A stretch of 64,000 bases of DNA from an uncultured Alphaproteobacteria bacterium (GCA_937873445.1 CALMWF010000041.1:115414-179413), one strand, 5' to 3'; counted from the first letter of the stretch, positions 9,795-19,897 are shown. A program made the numbers and translations. The notes: generated from the letters alone by a model not told the origin.

Positions 9795-11294
9795 ATGACC
9801 GACAATGCCATTTTCCTCGGCAAAAGCACCAGGCCGGAGGTGCTCTACCTCGGCATGGCCAACCGCCACGGCCTGATCACCGGCGCCACCGGCACCGGCA
9901 AGACCGTAACCCTGCAAATCCTGGCCGAGAGCTTTGCGGCGGCGGGGGTTCCGGTCTTTGCCGCCGACGTGAAGGGTGATCTGTCGGGCATCGCCATGCA
10001 GGGCGAACCCAAGGACTGGGTGATGGAGCGCGCCAAACTGGTGGGCCTGAAGGACTTTGACCAGCACGCCACCCCCACCATTTTCTGGGACCTGTTCGGC
10101 AAGCAGGGCCACCCCATCCGCACCACCATCACCGAGATGGGCCCCCTCATGCTGTCGCGGCTGATGGGCCTCACCGAGGCGCAGGAGGGCGCTCTCAACA
10201 TTGCCTTCAAGATTGCCGATGAGGAGGGCCTGGCCCTTCTCGACCTGAAGGACCTGCGGGCCCTGCTCAAGGACCTGGCTGACCGCGGCAAGAAAATCAC
10301 CACCGACTATGGCAACATCAACGACCAGACCATTGGCGCCATCCAGCGCCGTCTGGTGGTCATTGACGAGCAGGGCGGCGACCAGTTCTTCGGCGAACCG
10401 GCCCTCGACATCAAAGACTTCATGCGCACCACCCGCGATGGCCGCGGCTACATGAATGTGCTGGCCGCCGACAAGCTCATCAACGCACCCCAGCTCTATG
10501 CCACCTTCCTGCTCTGGCTGATGTCGGAACTGTTTGAGCAGATGCCCGAAGTGGGCGACCCCGACCGGCCCCGGCTGGTGTTTTTCTTCGACGAAGCCCA
10601 CCTGCTGTTCCAGGAGGCGCCGCCCGCCCTGATCCAGAAGATCGAGCAGACGGTGAAGCTCATCCGCTCCAAGGGCATCGGCATCTATTTCGTCACCCAG
10701 AACCCGCTCGACATTCCCGAAACCGTGCTGGCCCAGATGGGCAACCGCGTGCAGCACGCGCTGCGCGCCTATACGCCGAGGGAACAGAAGGCGGTGCAGG
10801 TGGCGGCCACCACCTTCCGGCCCAATCCCAGGTTCAAGACCGAAACAGCCATCACCGAACTGGGCAAGGGCGAGGCGCTGGTGTCGGTGCTCGACATGAA
10901 GGGTGTGCCCACCATGGTGGAGCGCACCTTCATCCGTCCGCCCTCCGGCCGCTCCGGCCCCATCACGCCGGAAGAGCGTGCCCGCATCATGGCGGCCTCA
11001 CCGGTGTTCGGCGCCTATGACAACCCGGTGGACCGCGAGTCGGCCTATGAGAAACTGAAGACCCGCGCCGCCGCGCAGGCCGATGCGGCGGTGGCCGAGA
11101 ACACCGCCCGGGTGCGCACGGCCCGCACCGGCGCCCACACCACCACGGCAGCCCCGCGCCAGCGCGACAGCGCCACCGACCGCTTTGTGAAAAACATGGC
11201 CGGAACGGTGGGCCGTCAATTGGGCACCACCGTGGCCCGTTCCATCGGCAATGCCCTGGTGCGCGGCATATTGGGCGGCCTGACCCGGCGCTGA
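9795..11294 (+). CDS. HerA/YjgR-like P-loop ATPase (DUF853 family)
   Basis: A 499-residue protein with a Walker A motif (GATGTGKT, about residues 35-42) directly after LYLGMANRHGLIT, a Walker B-like FFFDEAHLLF, and a C-terminal Ala/Thr-rich tail ending in a hydrophobic VRGILGGL segment. This layout matches the DUF853/YjgR subgroup of the HerA-FtsK ATPase superfamily. The molecular role is unresolved; translocation on DNA is suggested by family only. The ATG at 9795 is chosen because the conserved N-terminus (NAIFLGKS) begins there; the open frame upstream reaches into the mutA promoter region. Confidence 0.88.
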   Translation: MTDNAIFLGKSTRPEVLYLGMANRHGLITGATGTGKTVTLQILAESFAAAGVPVFAADVKGDLSGIAMQGEPKDWVMERAKLVGLKDFDQHATPTIFWDLFGKQGHPIRTTITEMGPLMLSRLMGLTEAQEGALNIAFKIADEEGLALLDLKDLRALLKDLADRGKKITTDYGNINDQTIGAIQRRLVVIDEQGGDQFFGEPALDIKDFMRTTRDGRGYMNVLAADKLINAPQLYATFLLWLMSELFEQMPEVGDPDRPRLVFFFDEAHLLFQEAPPALIQKIEQTVKLIRSKGIGIYFVTQNPLDIPETVLAQMGNRVQHALRAYTPREQKAVQVAATTFRPNPRFKTETAITELGKGEALVSVLDMKGVPTMVERTFIRPPSGRSGPITPEERARIMAASPVFGAYDNPVDRESAYEKLKTRAAAQADAAVAENTARVRTARTGAHTTTAAPRQRDSATDRFVKNMAGTVGRQLGTTVARSIGNALVRGILGGLTRR

Positions 11295-11305
11295 CCCTGC
11301 TGCTT

Positions 11306-12379
11306 GTGTTTGAGCGCCGCTGTAGCGGCGGCGCTATGCTGCACCGCATATTGACGCCCCCCGCCGCATCAGGGAATGGTGCCGCAAACGACGCCGGGAA
11401 AACCCGGTGCGGGGAGGACGCCATAGCCAAACTTGAAACGCGCCATGCCGACCGGATTTTCAGCGCCATCAGCAGTGATGCGGCGGCGCGCTCCATGCTG
11501 GTGGCCTCCTGGCAGCGTTCGGCCACCATCCACCGCCGCGACCCCGCCGAGGCTGCGCCGCCGCGCCGCCTGAGCGACGGTGAACTGCGCGCCGTGCGCC
11601 AGCGCATGGAGCCGGTGATTGCCGCTTCGGCCGACATTCTCGATCACCTCCACCGCGCCGTGGGCGGCAATGGCTGCTGTGTGTTGCTGTCGGATGCGCA
11701 GGGCGTTCCCGTGGAGCGCCGCGGCTTTCCCGGTGATGATGAAACCTTCCGTGACTGGGGCCTGTGGCTGGGCAATGACTGGTCGGAGGCCGCCGAGGGC
11801 ACCAACGGCATCGGCACCGCCATTGCCGAAAAGCGCAGCGTCATCATCCATGCCGACCAGCATTTTCACAGCCGCAACACCGGCCTGTCCTGCATGTCCG
11901 CACCCATCTTCGGGCCGGATGGCGGGCTGATGGCGGTGCTTGATGTGTCCTCCTGCCGGGCCGACCTGACCAGTGAAATCATCCCCATTCTGTCGCTGAC
12001 CGTGAACTGGGCGGCCAAGCGCATCGAAGTAGGCTGCTTCCGCAACGCCTTCCCCGCCGCCCGGCTCATGGCCGGGCCGGGACAGCCCGAGGATGTCATG
12101 CTGGCCATTGACCATGATGAGCGGGTGGTGGGCGCCACCCGGGCGGCCCGCCACGCCTATGGCATCACCGACCGGCGCATCGCCGATGGTCTTCCGGCAG
12201 CGCTGCTGTTTGAAAGCGAATGGGACGGCGGCTCGGCCCTGTCCCGCGCCGAACAGCAGACGGTGAAGCGGGCGCTGGCCGAAGCGCGCGGCAATGCCTC
12301 GGAAGCGGCCCGCCGCCTGGGTGTGTCGCGCGCCACCTTCTACCGCATGCTCAAGCGGGCCAGCTCCTCCGCGCCCTGA
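11306..12379 (+). CDS. AcoR-like transcriptional regulator, GAF plus Fis-type HTH, no AAA+ domain
   Basis: About 357 residues. An N-terminal segment with the ASWQRS motif precedes a GAF domain (about residues 105-225, with TNGIGTAIAEKR and GGLMAVLDVS). A PAS-like linker and a C-terminal Fis-family helix-turn-helix (NASEAARRLGVSRATFYRMLK) follow. The central sigma54-interacting AAA+ domain of true AcoR is missing, so this protein cannot act as a classical sigma54 activator. The start is uncertain: GTG at 11306 gives the longest product, ATG at 11336 is an alternative placed just after a GC-rich hairpin (11314-11334). It sits directly upstream of an aldehyde dehydrogenase and probably controls it. 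Confidence 0.82.
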   Translation: MFERRCSGGAMLHRILTPPAASGNGAANDAGKTRCGEDAIAKLETRHADRIFSAISSDAAARSMLVASWQRSATIHRRDPAEAAPPRRLSDGELRAVRQRMEPVIAASADILDHLHRAVGGNGCCVLLSDAQGVPVERRGFPGDDETFRDWGLWLGNDWSEAAEGTNGIGTAIAEKRSVIIHADQHFHSRNTGLSCMSAPIFGPDGGLMAVLDVSSCRADLTSEIIPILSLTVNWAAKRIEVGCFRNAFPAARLMAGPGQPEDVMLAIDHDERVVGATRAARHAYGITDRRIADGLPAALLFESEWDGGSALSRAEQQTVKRALAEARGNASEAARRLGVSRATFYRMLKRASSSAP

Positions 12380-12394
12380 TTATTGCGGCGCACA

Positions 12395-12414
12395 CTGTTT
12401 CAAAACTGAAACAG
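12395..12414. promoter_or_regulatory. Perfect inverted repeat in aldehyde dehydrogenase promoter region
   Basis: CTGTTTC and GAAACAG form a perfect 7-bp inverted repeat with a 6-bp spacer, located 104 bp before the aldehyde dehydrogenase ATG and 16 bp after the regulator stop. Its size fits a dimeric Fis-type HTH protein. It is the likely operator of the adjacent GAF-HTH regulator; this is inferred from position. Confidence 0.5.
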
Positions 12415-12517
12415 ATGCTGGCCATCGCCTGCTGCGGCCGGATTGCGCGTCACCGCCACTGCGCCACATTTTCGGGCCAAGCCGCCACTCAAGGCGGCGC
12501 TTGGAGGAGAACGACCC

Positions 12518-14023
<1,506 letters not shown>

Positions 14024-14085
14024 CAATCGGCCGGCGCGGGCGGGAACCAATCCTGTTCGCGCCGGTTTCTCCTTCGGAGGTTCCC

Positions 14086-14454
14086 ATGACCGAGGTTCCC
14101 GCCCGCGTATTGGCCACGCCCGATGCCGAAGCCCTGATTGCCGAACTGAGGCAAACCCACGGCGACCTGCTGTTTCACCAGTCGGGCGGCTGCTGCGACG
14201 GCTCGGCCCCCATGGCCTTTCCGCGCGGCGAGTTTTTCGTCGGGGATGCCGATGTGCAGCTGGGCGAGATCGGCGGCCAGCCCTTTTTCATGAGCCGGTC
14301 ACAGTTTGAATACTGGAAGCATACCCAGCTCATCATCGATGTCATTCCGGGCCAGGGCGGCATGTTCTCGCTGGAGAACGGCACCGGCCGCCGCTTCATC
14401 ACGCGCTCCAGGCTGTTCACCGATGCGGAAGCGGCCAGCCTGCCGGAAATATGA
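14086..14454 (+). CDS. DUF779 family protein
   Basis: A 122-residue soluble protein beginning at an ATG with a CGGAGG ribosome site. It contains HQSGGCCDGSAPM, a conserved Cys-Cys motif of the DUF779 family, followed by a beta-rich region with EYWKHTQLIIDV. The family is found almost exclusively next to acetaldehyde-type dehydrogenases, as here (62 bp after the stop). Its biochemical role is unknown; the paired cysteines suggest redox or metal chemistry, which is speculation. It converges on the M14-family gene, with a small inverted repeat (14457-14474) between them. Confidence 0.88.
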   Translation: MTEVPARVLATPDAEALIAELRQTHGDLLFHQSGGCCDGSAPMAFPRGEFFVGDADVQLGEIGGQPFFMSRSQFEYWKHTQLIIDVIPGQGGMFSLENGTGRRFITRSRLFTDAEAASLPEI

Positions 14455-14473
14455 TCATCCGTTTACGGACGGA

Positions 14474-15484
14474 TCAGATGATCTCGTCTTCATCCGCCAC
14501 CACGGCGGCTTCGGTCTGGGCGCGCCCGCTGGCTGGGGTGGCACGGGCAATGTGAAACAGCGCGTCCCCCCGGTTGACCAGCGGAATCTGTGTGCGGCCA
14601 ATGATGATGCCATCATCCACCGCCACCACCGGCACCGAATGGCCGCCCACCGGATCAGCCACCACGCCGATCACTTCCTTTTTGCCCACCCTGTCGCCAC
14701 AGCGCCGCAGCGTGTGCAGAATGCCGCCTTCCGGGGCGCGCACCCAGCTTGAAGCCCTGGCCACGGCCACTTCCTGGTGCGGCAAGGGCCCCGGCGCCTC
14801 GTCGATCATGCCCAGTGCCGCCATCACGCGCAGCACGCCCTTGACACCCGCCTCAATGGACGGCTCGTCAAAGCGCAGCGCCTCGCCCCCTTCATAGAGC
14901 AGCACCTTGACGCCTTCCTTGGCCGCATTGAGGCGAAGCGACTTGTCGCGCAGTTTGGAAATCAGCACCACCGGCGGCGCAAAGGCCTCGGCCAGCTGCA
15001 ACAGTTCGGCATCGCGCGGCGCCACCCGCACCTGCGGCAGGTTCATGCGGTGCAGGGCGGCGGTGTGCAGGTCAATGCCGTATTGGCAGCGCATCACCAC
15101 TTCGCGGAAGAACAGATCAGCCAGAAGCGACGCCAGCGACCCCCGGTCAGAACCGGGAAAGGAGCGGTTGAGATCGCGCCGGTCCGGCATGTAGCGCGAA
15201 TGGGTGATGAAGCCGAAATGATTGACGATGGGCACCGCCAGCAGTGTGCCCTTCACCGCCCGCAGCGCCGGGTGCAGCAGCACGCGGCGGATGATCTCCA
15301 CCCCCTGCACCTCATCGCCATGCACCGCCGCCGACAGAAACAGCGCCGGGGCCTTGTGCCCGCCATGCACCACATGCACCGGCAGGTCCATGGCGGTGGC
15401 ATTGGCCAGGGTTGAAATGCGCAGGTCCACCCGCTGGCGCGTGCCGGGGGCAATGCTCTCGCCGCCGATGACAAAGGGTTTCAT
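14474..15484 (-). CDS. M14-family carboxypeptidase-like hydrolase (succinylglutamate desuccinylase/aspartoacylase type), RimK-associated
   Basis: A 336-residue protein with zinc-ligand motifs of the AstE/AspA family: [10 protein letters not shown] (His and Glu ligands) and, about 85 residues later, DLHTAALHR (His). The substrate-arginine region RDLNRSFPG is also present. A beta-rich C-terminal domain follows (about residues 235-336). Its start overlaps the stop of rimK by 4 nt, and rimK overlaps the retropepsin-like gene the same way. Because RimK adds glutamates to proteins, this hydrolase may remove or trim acyl-glutamate chains; that role is inference and no substrate is established here. 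Confidence 0.85.
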   Translation of the reverse strand: MKPFVIGGESIAPGTRQRVDLRISTLANATAMDLPVHVVHGGHKAPALFLSAAVHGDEVQGVEIIRRVLLHPALRAVKGTLLAVPIVNHFGFITHSRYMPDRRDLNRSFPGSDRGSLASLLADLFFREVVMRCQYGIDLHTAALHRMNLPQVRVAPRDAELLQLAEAFAPPVVLISKLRDKSLRLNAAKEGVKVLLYEGGEALRFDEPSIEAGVKGVLRVMAALGMIDEAPGPLPHQEVAVARASSWVRAPEGGILHTLRRCGDRVGKKEVIGVVADPVGGHSVPVVAVDDGIIIGRTQIPLVNRGDALFHIARATPASGRAQTEAAVVADEDEII

Positions 15485-16386
15485 CCGCGCCCCCGTGTCT
15501 TGGTGCGGTGCGGCTTGGCGTGGCTTTCGAGAAATTCCAGCATGGCCTTGGCCATGTCCTTGCCGGTGGTCTGCTCAATGCCCTCAAGGCCGGGTGAGGA
15601 ATTGACTTCCACCACCACCGGCCCCTGGCTGGAGCGCAGCATGTCCACACCCGCCACGTTGAGGCCCATGGCCTGGGTGGCCTTCAGCGCCATGGATTTT
15701 TCGGCGGCGGTAATGTCAACCCGGACACCGGTGCCGCCGCGGTGCAGATTGGAGCGGAACTCGCCCTCGGCACCGCGCCGTTCCATGGCCGCCACCACCT
15801 TGCGTCCCACCACAAAGGCGCGGATGTCGCGCGCCCCGGCCTCCTTGATGAACTCCTGCACCAGAATATTCACATTGGCGCCGTGGAAAGCCTCGATCAC
15901 CGATTTGGCCGACAGCGTGGTTTCACCCAGCACCACGCCAATGCCCTGGGTGCCCTCCAGCAGCTTGATGACCACCGGCGCACCGCCGACGATTTTCAGA
16001 ATATCATCGGTCACACCCGCATCATTGGCAAAGGCCGTGACCGGCAGGCCCACCCCGGCGCGCGCCAGTAATTGCAGCGAGCGCAGCTTGTCACGCGAGC
16101 GCCCGATGGCCACCGATTCATTGAGTGGATAGACACCCATCATCTCGAACTGGCGCAGCACGGCCGTGCCGTAGAAGGTGTGGCTGGCGGCAATGCGCGG
16201 GATCACCGCATCAAAGCCCTCCAGCTTCTCGCCGTGATAGCGCAGCTCCGGCTTTTTGGAGGTGATGTTCATGTAGCAGCGCAGATAGTCGATGGCGACA
16301 ATCTCATGGCCGCGCGCCACCGCCGTTTCCATGATGCGCTGGTGCGAATAGAGCCTGGGATTGCGGGTCAGCAGCGCGATCTTCAT
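15481..16386 (-). CDS. rimK: RimK-type ATP-grasp glutamate ligase
   Basis: A 301-residue ATP-grasp enzyme of usual RimK length. It starts with the signature [20 protein letters not shown], has [20 protein letters not shown], an ATP-grasp core with [14 protein letters not shown], and ends with the metal-binding [14 protein letters not shown]. Established members add glutamate residues to the C-terminus of ribosomal protein S6 in the cytoplasm. It is the middle gene of a three-gene minus-strand operon with 4-nt overlaps at both ends, flanked by a retropepsin-like protein and an M14-type hydrolase. The tail RTKTRGRG is basic. Confidence 0.93.
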   Translation of the reverse strand: MKIALLTRNPRLYSHQRIMETAVARGHEIVAIDYLRCYMNITSKKPELRYHGEKLEGFDAVIPRIAASHTFYGTAVLRQFEMMGVYPLNESVAIGRSRDKLRSLQLLARAGVGLPVTAFANDAGVTDDILKIVGGAPVVIKLLEGTQGIGVVLGETTLSAKSVIEAFHGANVNILVQEFIKEAGARDIRAFVVGRKVVAAMERRGAEGEFRSNLHRGGTGVRVDITAAEKSMALKATQAMGLNVAGVDMLRSSQGPVVVEVNSSPGLEGIEQTTGKDMAKAMLEFLESHAKPHRTKTRGRG

Positions 16387-16838
16387 GGCCGTTTCTTTTT
16401 CTTTCTGGGCTTCAAGCGGGTGATGACAAAGGAGCGCGAGGGGCTGACGGCAAAGCGGCCGCTGATGCTCTTTCGCCCCAGCAGCATGGGAACGCCCATG
16501 CCCGCCCGGTCGGTCAGCGTCACTTCGATGGGCCAGCTTTCCGCGCCCAGGGCAAGGGTGGTTTCAATGACGGCCCGGTGCTCGGCATGGCCGCTGGTGC
16601 TTTTCACCCGGCGCTGGCCGGACAGCGGCAGATCATAATGGTGGTTGCGGCCATGCAGCGGCACGGTGAAGCGCACCCGCTCGCCATGCACCCTGATGTC
16701 CTCGGCGTGCAGGGCGGCGCTGCGCGCGCCCGTGTCCACCTTGGCAATGATGAGGCCCAGCGCCAGATCGGGCAGGCGCACATGCTCGCGCCAGCCGATG
16801 AGGCGGGGTGGGGCAGGGCTGGCCTTGATGCGCGGCAT
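16383..16838 (-). CDS. Retropepsin-like protease, RimB type (putative ATP-dependent zinc protease family)
   Basis: A 151-residue protein with the aspartic-protease motif [11 protein letters not shown] near residue 35, a GRKS loop and a highly basic end (KPRKKKKRP). It belongs to the PF05618 family, long called ATP-dependent zinc proteases but structurally retropepsin-like. In Pseudomonas the corresponding RimB is encoded with RimK and modulates S6 glutamylation. Here it is the first gene of the rimB-like, rimK, M14 hydrolase operon; its stop overlaps the rimK start by 4 nt. No RimA homologue is visible nearby. Confidence 0.85.
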   Translation of the reverse strand: MPRIKASPAPPRLIGWREHVRLPDLALGLIIAKVDTGARSAALHAEDIRVHGERVRFTVPLHGRNHHYDLPLSGQRRVKSTSGHAEHRAVIETTLALGAESWPIEVTLTDRAGMGVPMLLGRKSISGRFAVSPSRSFVITRLKPRKKKKRP

Positions 16839-16875
16839 GGCTTTCTATGCCACGGCGCGGCGGCGGGCGGAAGCC

Positions 16876-18153
16876 TCAGCCGATCTTGACGGTTTCGGCA
16901 ATCTCGATGCCGAAGCCGGACAGGCCCACGTAATGGCGGCTGGTGGAGGTGAGCAGCCGGATGGAGCGCACGTCGAGGTCGCGCAGGATTTGCGCCCCCA
17001 GCCCGACATCGCGCCACGACTGCTCGCGCGAAAAGGCCGAGCCGTGCTTTTCCGGGGCCACATGGCTGGCCGGAACGCCCGCCGTGCCCTCCTGCAGATA
17101 GACCAGAACGCCCCGCCCCTCGCGCCGGAACAGGTCGAACACCTGGTTCAGCGTCTGCCGGTTGCCGAACACATCCTCCAGAATGTTCTCGCGGTGCAAC
17201 CGCACCGGAATGTTGCGGCCCGAGGCAATGTCGCCATAGACCAGGGCCAGTTGCTCCACCGCGTCAAAGGGCGTGCGGTAGGTGATGCCGGTGGCCGGGC
17301 CGATGACGGTTTCGATGCTGAAGCGCCCGGTGCGCTCCACCAGCCGCTCGCGCGACTGGCGGTAGGCAATGAGGTCGGCCACCGAAATGATCTTGAAGCC
17401 GTGCTGGCGGGCAAACTCCAGCACCTGCTGGCCGCGCTTCACCGAGCCGTCGTCATTCACCAGCTCGCAGATGACGCCCACCGGCGGCAGGCCGGAAAGG
17501 CGGGTCAGATCCACCGCCGCCTCGGTGTGGCCCGAGCGCATGAGCACGCCGCCCGACTTGGCCACCAGCGGAAACACATGGCCGGGGCGCACAAAATCAT
17601 CGGCCTGCACATTGGCATTGGCCAGCGCATGCACGGTGGCGGCCCGCTCCCGCGCCGAAATGCCGGTGGTCAGACCATCCTTGTAGTCAATGGACACGGT
17701 GAAGGCCGTGCCCATGGGAGCGTCGTTCAGCGCCACCATGGGATCAAGCTTCAGGCGGCGCGCATCCTCCGGCGTCATCGGCGCGCACACAATGCCGGAG
17801 GTGTGGCGCACCATGAAGGCCATCTGCTCCGGCGTGATGCGGGCGGCGGCGGCAATGAGGTCGCCCTCGTTCTCCCGGTCGTCGTCATCCACCACCACCA
17901 CCATTTCGCCCCTGGCAATGGCGGCAATGGCCTCTTCCACCGTGTCCAGTGACCGTTCCATGGGCATATCCTCGTTTCTGAAATGATGGGGCAGCACCGC
18001 GCCACCGGTGATCTCGGCAATCTTCAGCGCCAGTTCCAGCGACGGCTGCGCCCCCGCCACCAGCTGCGATACCCGGCCCTGGGTGATGCCCAGGGCCTTG
18101 GCCAGCCCGGATTGGGATGTGTTGGTGCTAATAAGCCAGTCCGCCAGACGCAT
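16876..18153 (-). CDS. ribB: HTH-RibB fusion: YdaS-like helix-turn-helix, DHBP synthase, degenerate GTP cyclohydrolase II domain
   Basis: A 425-residue three-part protein. Residues 1-62 form a Cro/YdaS-like helix-turn-helix (SQSGLAKALGI-TQGRVSQLVAG, ending ITGGAVLPHHFRNED). Residues 65-275 are 3,4-dihydroxy-2-butanone 4-phosphate synthase, with the catalytic acidic motif DDDDRENEGDL, RHTSGIVC and GHTEAAVDL, which makes the four-carbon unit of riboflavin from ribulose 5-phosphate. Residues 280-425 resemble GTP cyclohydrolase II but have lost the zinc cysteine cluster (ENILEDVFGNRQT where a CDCG is expected) and the RQEGRG loop, as in the RibBX variant known in Proteobacteria. An internal ATG at 17961 with a GAGG site 8 nt upstream could give an HTH-less form. 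A palindrome lies 7 bp upstream of the long start. Confidence 0.88.
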   Translation of the reverse strand: MRLADWLISTNTSQSGLAKALGITQGRVSQLVAGAQPSLELALKIAEITGGAVLPHHFRNEDMPMERSLDTVEEAIAAIARGEMVVVVDDDDRENEGDLIAAAARITPEQMAFMVRHTSGIVCAPMTPEDARRLKLDPMVALNDAPMGTAFTVSIDYKDGLTTGISARERAATVHALANANVQADDFVRPGHVFPLVAKSGGVLMRSGHTEAAVDLTRLSGLPPVGVICELVNDDGSVKRGQQVLEFARQHGFKIISVADLIAYRQSRERLVERTGRFSIETVIGPATGITYRTPFDAVEQLALVYGDIASGRNIPVRLHRENILEDVFGNRQTLNQVFDLFRREGRGVLVYLQEGTAGVPASHVAPEKHGSAFSREQSWRDVGLGAQILRDLDVRSIRLLTSTSRHYVGLSGFGIEIAETVKIG

Positions 18154-18160
18154 GGCCCAT

Positions 18161-18175
18161 ATTAGCCACGCTAAT
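18161..18175. promoter_or_regulatory. Palindromic operator candidate upstream of the HTH-RibB gene
   Basis: ATTAGC-CAC-GCTAAT is a perfect 6-bp inverted repeat with a 3-bp spacer, sitting in the 24-bp gap between the dipeptidase stop and the HTH-RibB start. The half-site GCTAATAA recurs inside the coding region at 18127-18134, 43 bp from the copy at 18170-18177, roughly four helical turns. This layout suggests autorepression by the fused HTH domain; it is inferred from position and symmetry. Confidence 0.55.
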
Positions 18176-18177
18176 AA

Positions 18178-19230
18178 TCAACTGGCAAGGGGCTCCGGCT
18201 TCCACGTCCGCTCCAGCACGGAAAGCCAGTTATCATGGGTGATCTTGCGGATCAGCGCCGCCCCGAAGCCCGCCTGTTCCATGGCCCGAATGAGCCGCGG
18301 CAGGCCCAGCACATCGCCAATGGCGTCGGGAATATCAGCGCCGTCGAAATCCGAGCCCAGCGCCACGCCATTCTCGCCCGCCACCTCGATCATGCGGGCG
18401 GCATGGGCCACCAGCACATCAAGACTGACATCACGCCCCCAGCCGCCGTCGGCGCGCAGGAAACCCACCGCATAATTCAGCCCCACCACGCCCCGCGACT
18501 GGCTGATGGCCTTGAGCTGCGCATCGGTCAGGTTGCGGGCCGAGGGGCAAAGCGCATGGGCATTGGAATGGGTGGCAACCAGTGGCGCGTCCGAAAGCTC
18601 TGCCACGTCCCAGAAGCCCTTTTCATTGAGGTGCGACAGGTCCACCAGAATGCCGAGATCATTGCACGCCGCCACCAGCCGCTTGCCCGCCGCCGTCAGC
18701 CCCGGCCCCGTGTCGGGTGAGGAGGGGAAGCGGAACGGCACGCCATGACCGAAGACATTGGACCGGCTCCACACCGGACCGAGCGAGCGCAGACCCGCCG
18801 CATGCAGCAGGTGCAGGCCGTCCAGATCCTCGCCCACCGCCTCAAGCCCTTCGATGTGCATGATGGCCGCCACCGCCTCATCGGCTTCAGCGGCCCTGAT
18901 CTCTGCCACGGTGCGGCACAGGCGCAGGCGCCCGGCGCTTTCCGCTGCCAGCTTCACCAGCAGGTCGGCCATGCCCAGTGTGGCCGCCAGTGCGGCAGCG
19001 CGCGAAAGCGGCGGCGCATCGGGCGGATTGGGGTCGGAATAATTGGCCGATGAGGCTTCCGGCGGCGGGAAGATGGCAAAAAACCCCCCGGCAAAACCGG
19101 CCTTCTTCATGCGCGGCAGATCAAGATGGCCCTCATTGTCGCCATGGATGAAGCGCTTCACCCGCTCATGGGCGGGCTTCTCCCACAGGCGCAGCAGCAC
19201 ATCATTATGCCCGTCAAAAACCTTGAACAT
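18178..19230 (-). CDS. Membrane dipeptidase family protein (renal dipeptidase, M19)
   Basis: A 350-residue protein of normal M19 length. The N-terminal zinc site is FDGHNDVLLRLWE; later come MHIEGLEAVG (bridging Glu), VDLSHLNEKGFWDV, ATHSNAHALCPSARNL (His ligands and Arg) and ALGSDFDGAD. The family hydrolyses dipeptides, including some with D-residues. No signal peptide is seen, so a cytoplasmic enzyme is likely. It is upstream of the HTH-RibB gene on the same strand, 24 bp away, but the palindrome in between suggests the latter has its own control. Confidence 0.92.
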   Translation of the reverse strand: MFKVFDGHNDVLLRLWEKPAHERVKRFIHGDNEGHLDLPRMKKAGFAGGFFAIFPPPEASSANYSDPNPPDAPPLSRAAALAATLGMADLLVKLAAESAGRLRLCRTVAEIRAAEADEAVAAIMHIEGLEAVGEDLDGLHLLHAAGLRSLGPVWSRSNVFGHGVPFRFPSSPDTGPGLTAAGKRLVAACNDLGILVDLSHLNEKGFWDVAELSDAPLVATHSNAHALCPSARNLTDAQLKAISQSRGVVGLNYAVGFLRADGGWGRDVSLDVLVAHAARMIEVAGENGVALGSDFDGADIPDAIGDVLGLPRLIRAMEQAGFGAALIRKITHDNWLSVLERTWKPEPLAS

Positions 19231-19242
19231 GCCTCACCCATG

Positions 19243-19271
19243 AAAAACCGGGGCGAGAAGACCCGCCCCGG
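19243..19271 (-). terminator. Rho-independent terminator after sodB
   Basis: Read on the minus strand, CCGGGGCG and CGCCCCGG form a perfect 8-bp stem around an 8-nt loop, followed by TTTTT (complement of 19243-19247). It begins about 24 bp after the sodB stop and just before the dipeptidase start, so it separates the two genes. Confidence 0.85.
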
Positions 19272-19294
19272 CCCGGAAAGTCAATGCTGGGGCC

Positions 19295-19897
19295 TCAGGC
19301 CTTGGCCATCAGGCCTTCCACATAGTCCCAGTTGATCAGGTGATCCACGAAGGCTTCGAGGTATTTCTGCCGGGCATTGCGATAGTCGATGTAATAACTG
19401 TGCTCCCACACATCGACGCCAAGAAGCGGCGTGCCGCCATGCATCAGCGGGTTTTCGCCATTGGCTGTCTTGGTAATGGCGAGCTTGCCGTCCTTGCCCA
19501 GCGTCAGCCAGGCCCAGCCGGACCCGAACTGGGTCACACCCGCCTGCACGAAATCGGTGCGGAACTTGTCATAGCCGCCCAGATCAGACTCGATGGCCTT
19601 GGCCAGCTTTGCCGGCAGCTTGCTGCCGCCGCCCTTGGGCTTCATCCAGTTCCAGAAATGCAGGTGGTTGTAATGCTGGCCGACATTGTTGATCAGCCCG
19701 GCGATCTTCTGGTCATAGGCCGCCTTGCAGATCTCCTCCAGCGACTTGTCCTTGAGGGGGGAATCGGCCAGCAGCTTGTTGCCATTGTCCACATAGGCCT
19801 GATGGTGCTTGTCGTGGTGGTATTCCAGCGTCTCCTGCGACATGTGCGGCGCCAGGGCAGAATAGGCATAGGGCAGCTTGGGCAGTGTCAGGGTCAT
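19295..19897 (-). CDS. sodB: Superoxide dismutase [Fe]
   Basis: A 200-residue Fe/Mn superoxide dismutase. The metal ligands are visible: His in EYHHDKHHQAYV, His in VGQHYNHLHFWNWM, and Asp/His in DVWEHSYYIDYRN. The sequence VTQFGSGWAWL and the Gln in the middle region favour the iron form. It disproportionates superoxide in the cytoplasm. A GGAGGAAG ribosome site precedes the ATG, and a hairpin terminator follows the stop. It appears monocistronic; the 180-bp upstream gap holds the promoter but no clear Fur-like box was recognised. Confidence 0.95.
   Translation of the reverse strand: MTLTLPKLPYAYSALAPHMSQETLEYHHDKHHQAYVDNGNKLLADSPLKDKSLEEICKAAYDQKIAGLINNVGQHYNHLHFWNWMKPKGGGSKLPAKLAKAIESDLGGYDKFRTDFVQAGVTQFGSGWAWLTLGKDGKLAITKTANGENPLMHGGTPLLGVDVWEHSYYIDYRNARQKYLEAFVDHLINWDYVEGLMAKA

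Noticed and set aside
12421..12436. Sigma54 promoter ahead of the aldehyde dehydrogenase
   Set aside because: The GG and GC elements are one base off the required spacing and the regulator has no AAA+ domain.
14457..14474. Terminator between DUF779 and the M14-type gene
   Set aside because: There is a 6-bp inverted repeat ATCCGT/ACGGAT but no T-tract on either strand.
17000..17300. GTP cyclohydrolase II activity of the RibB protein
   Set aside because: The zinc-binding cysteines and the RQEGRG loop are missing, so it is treated as a degenerate RibBX-type domain.
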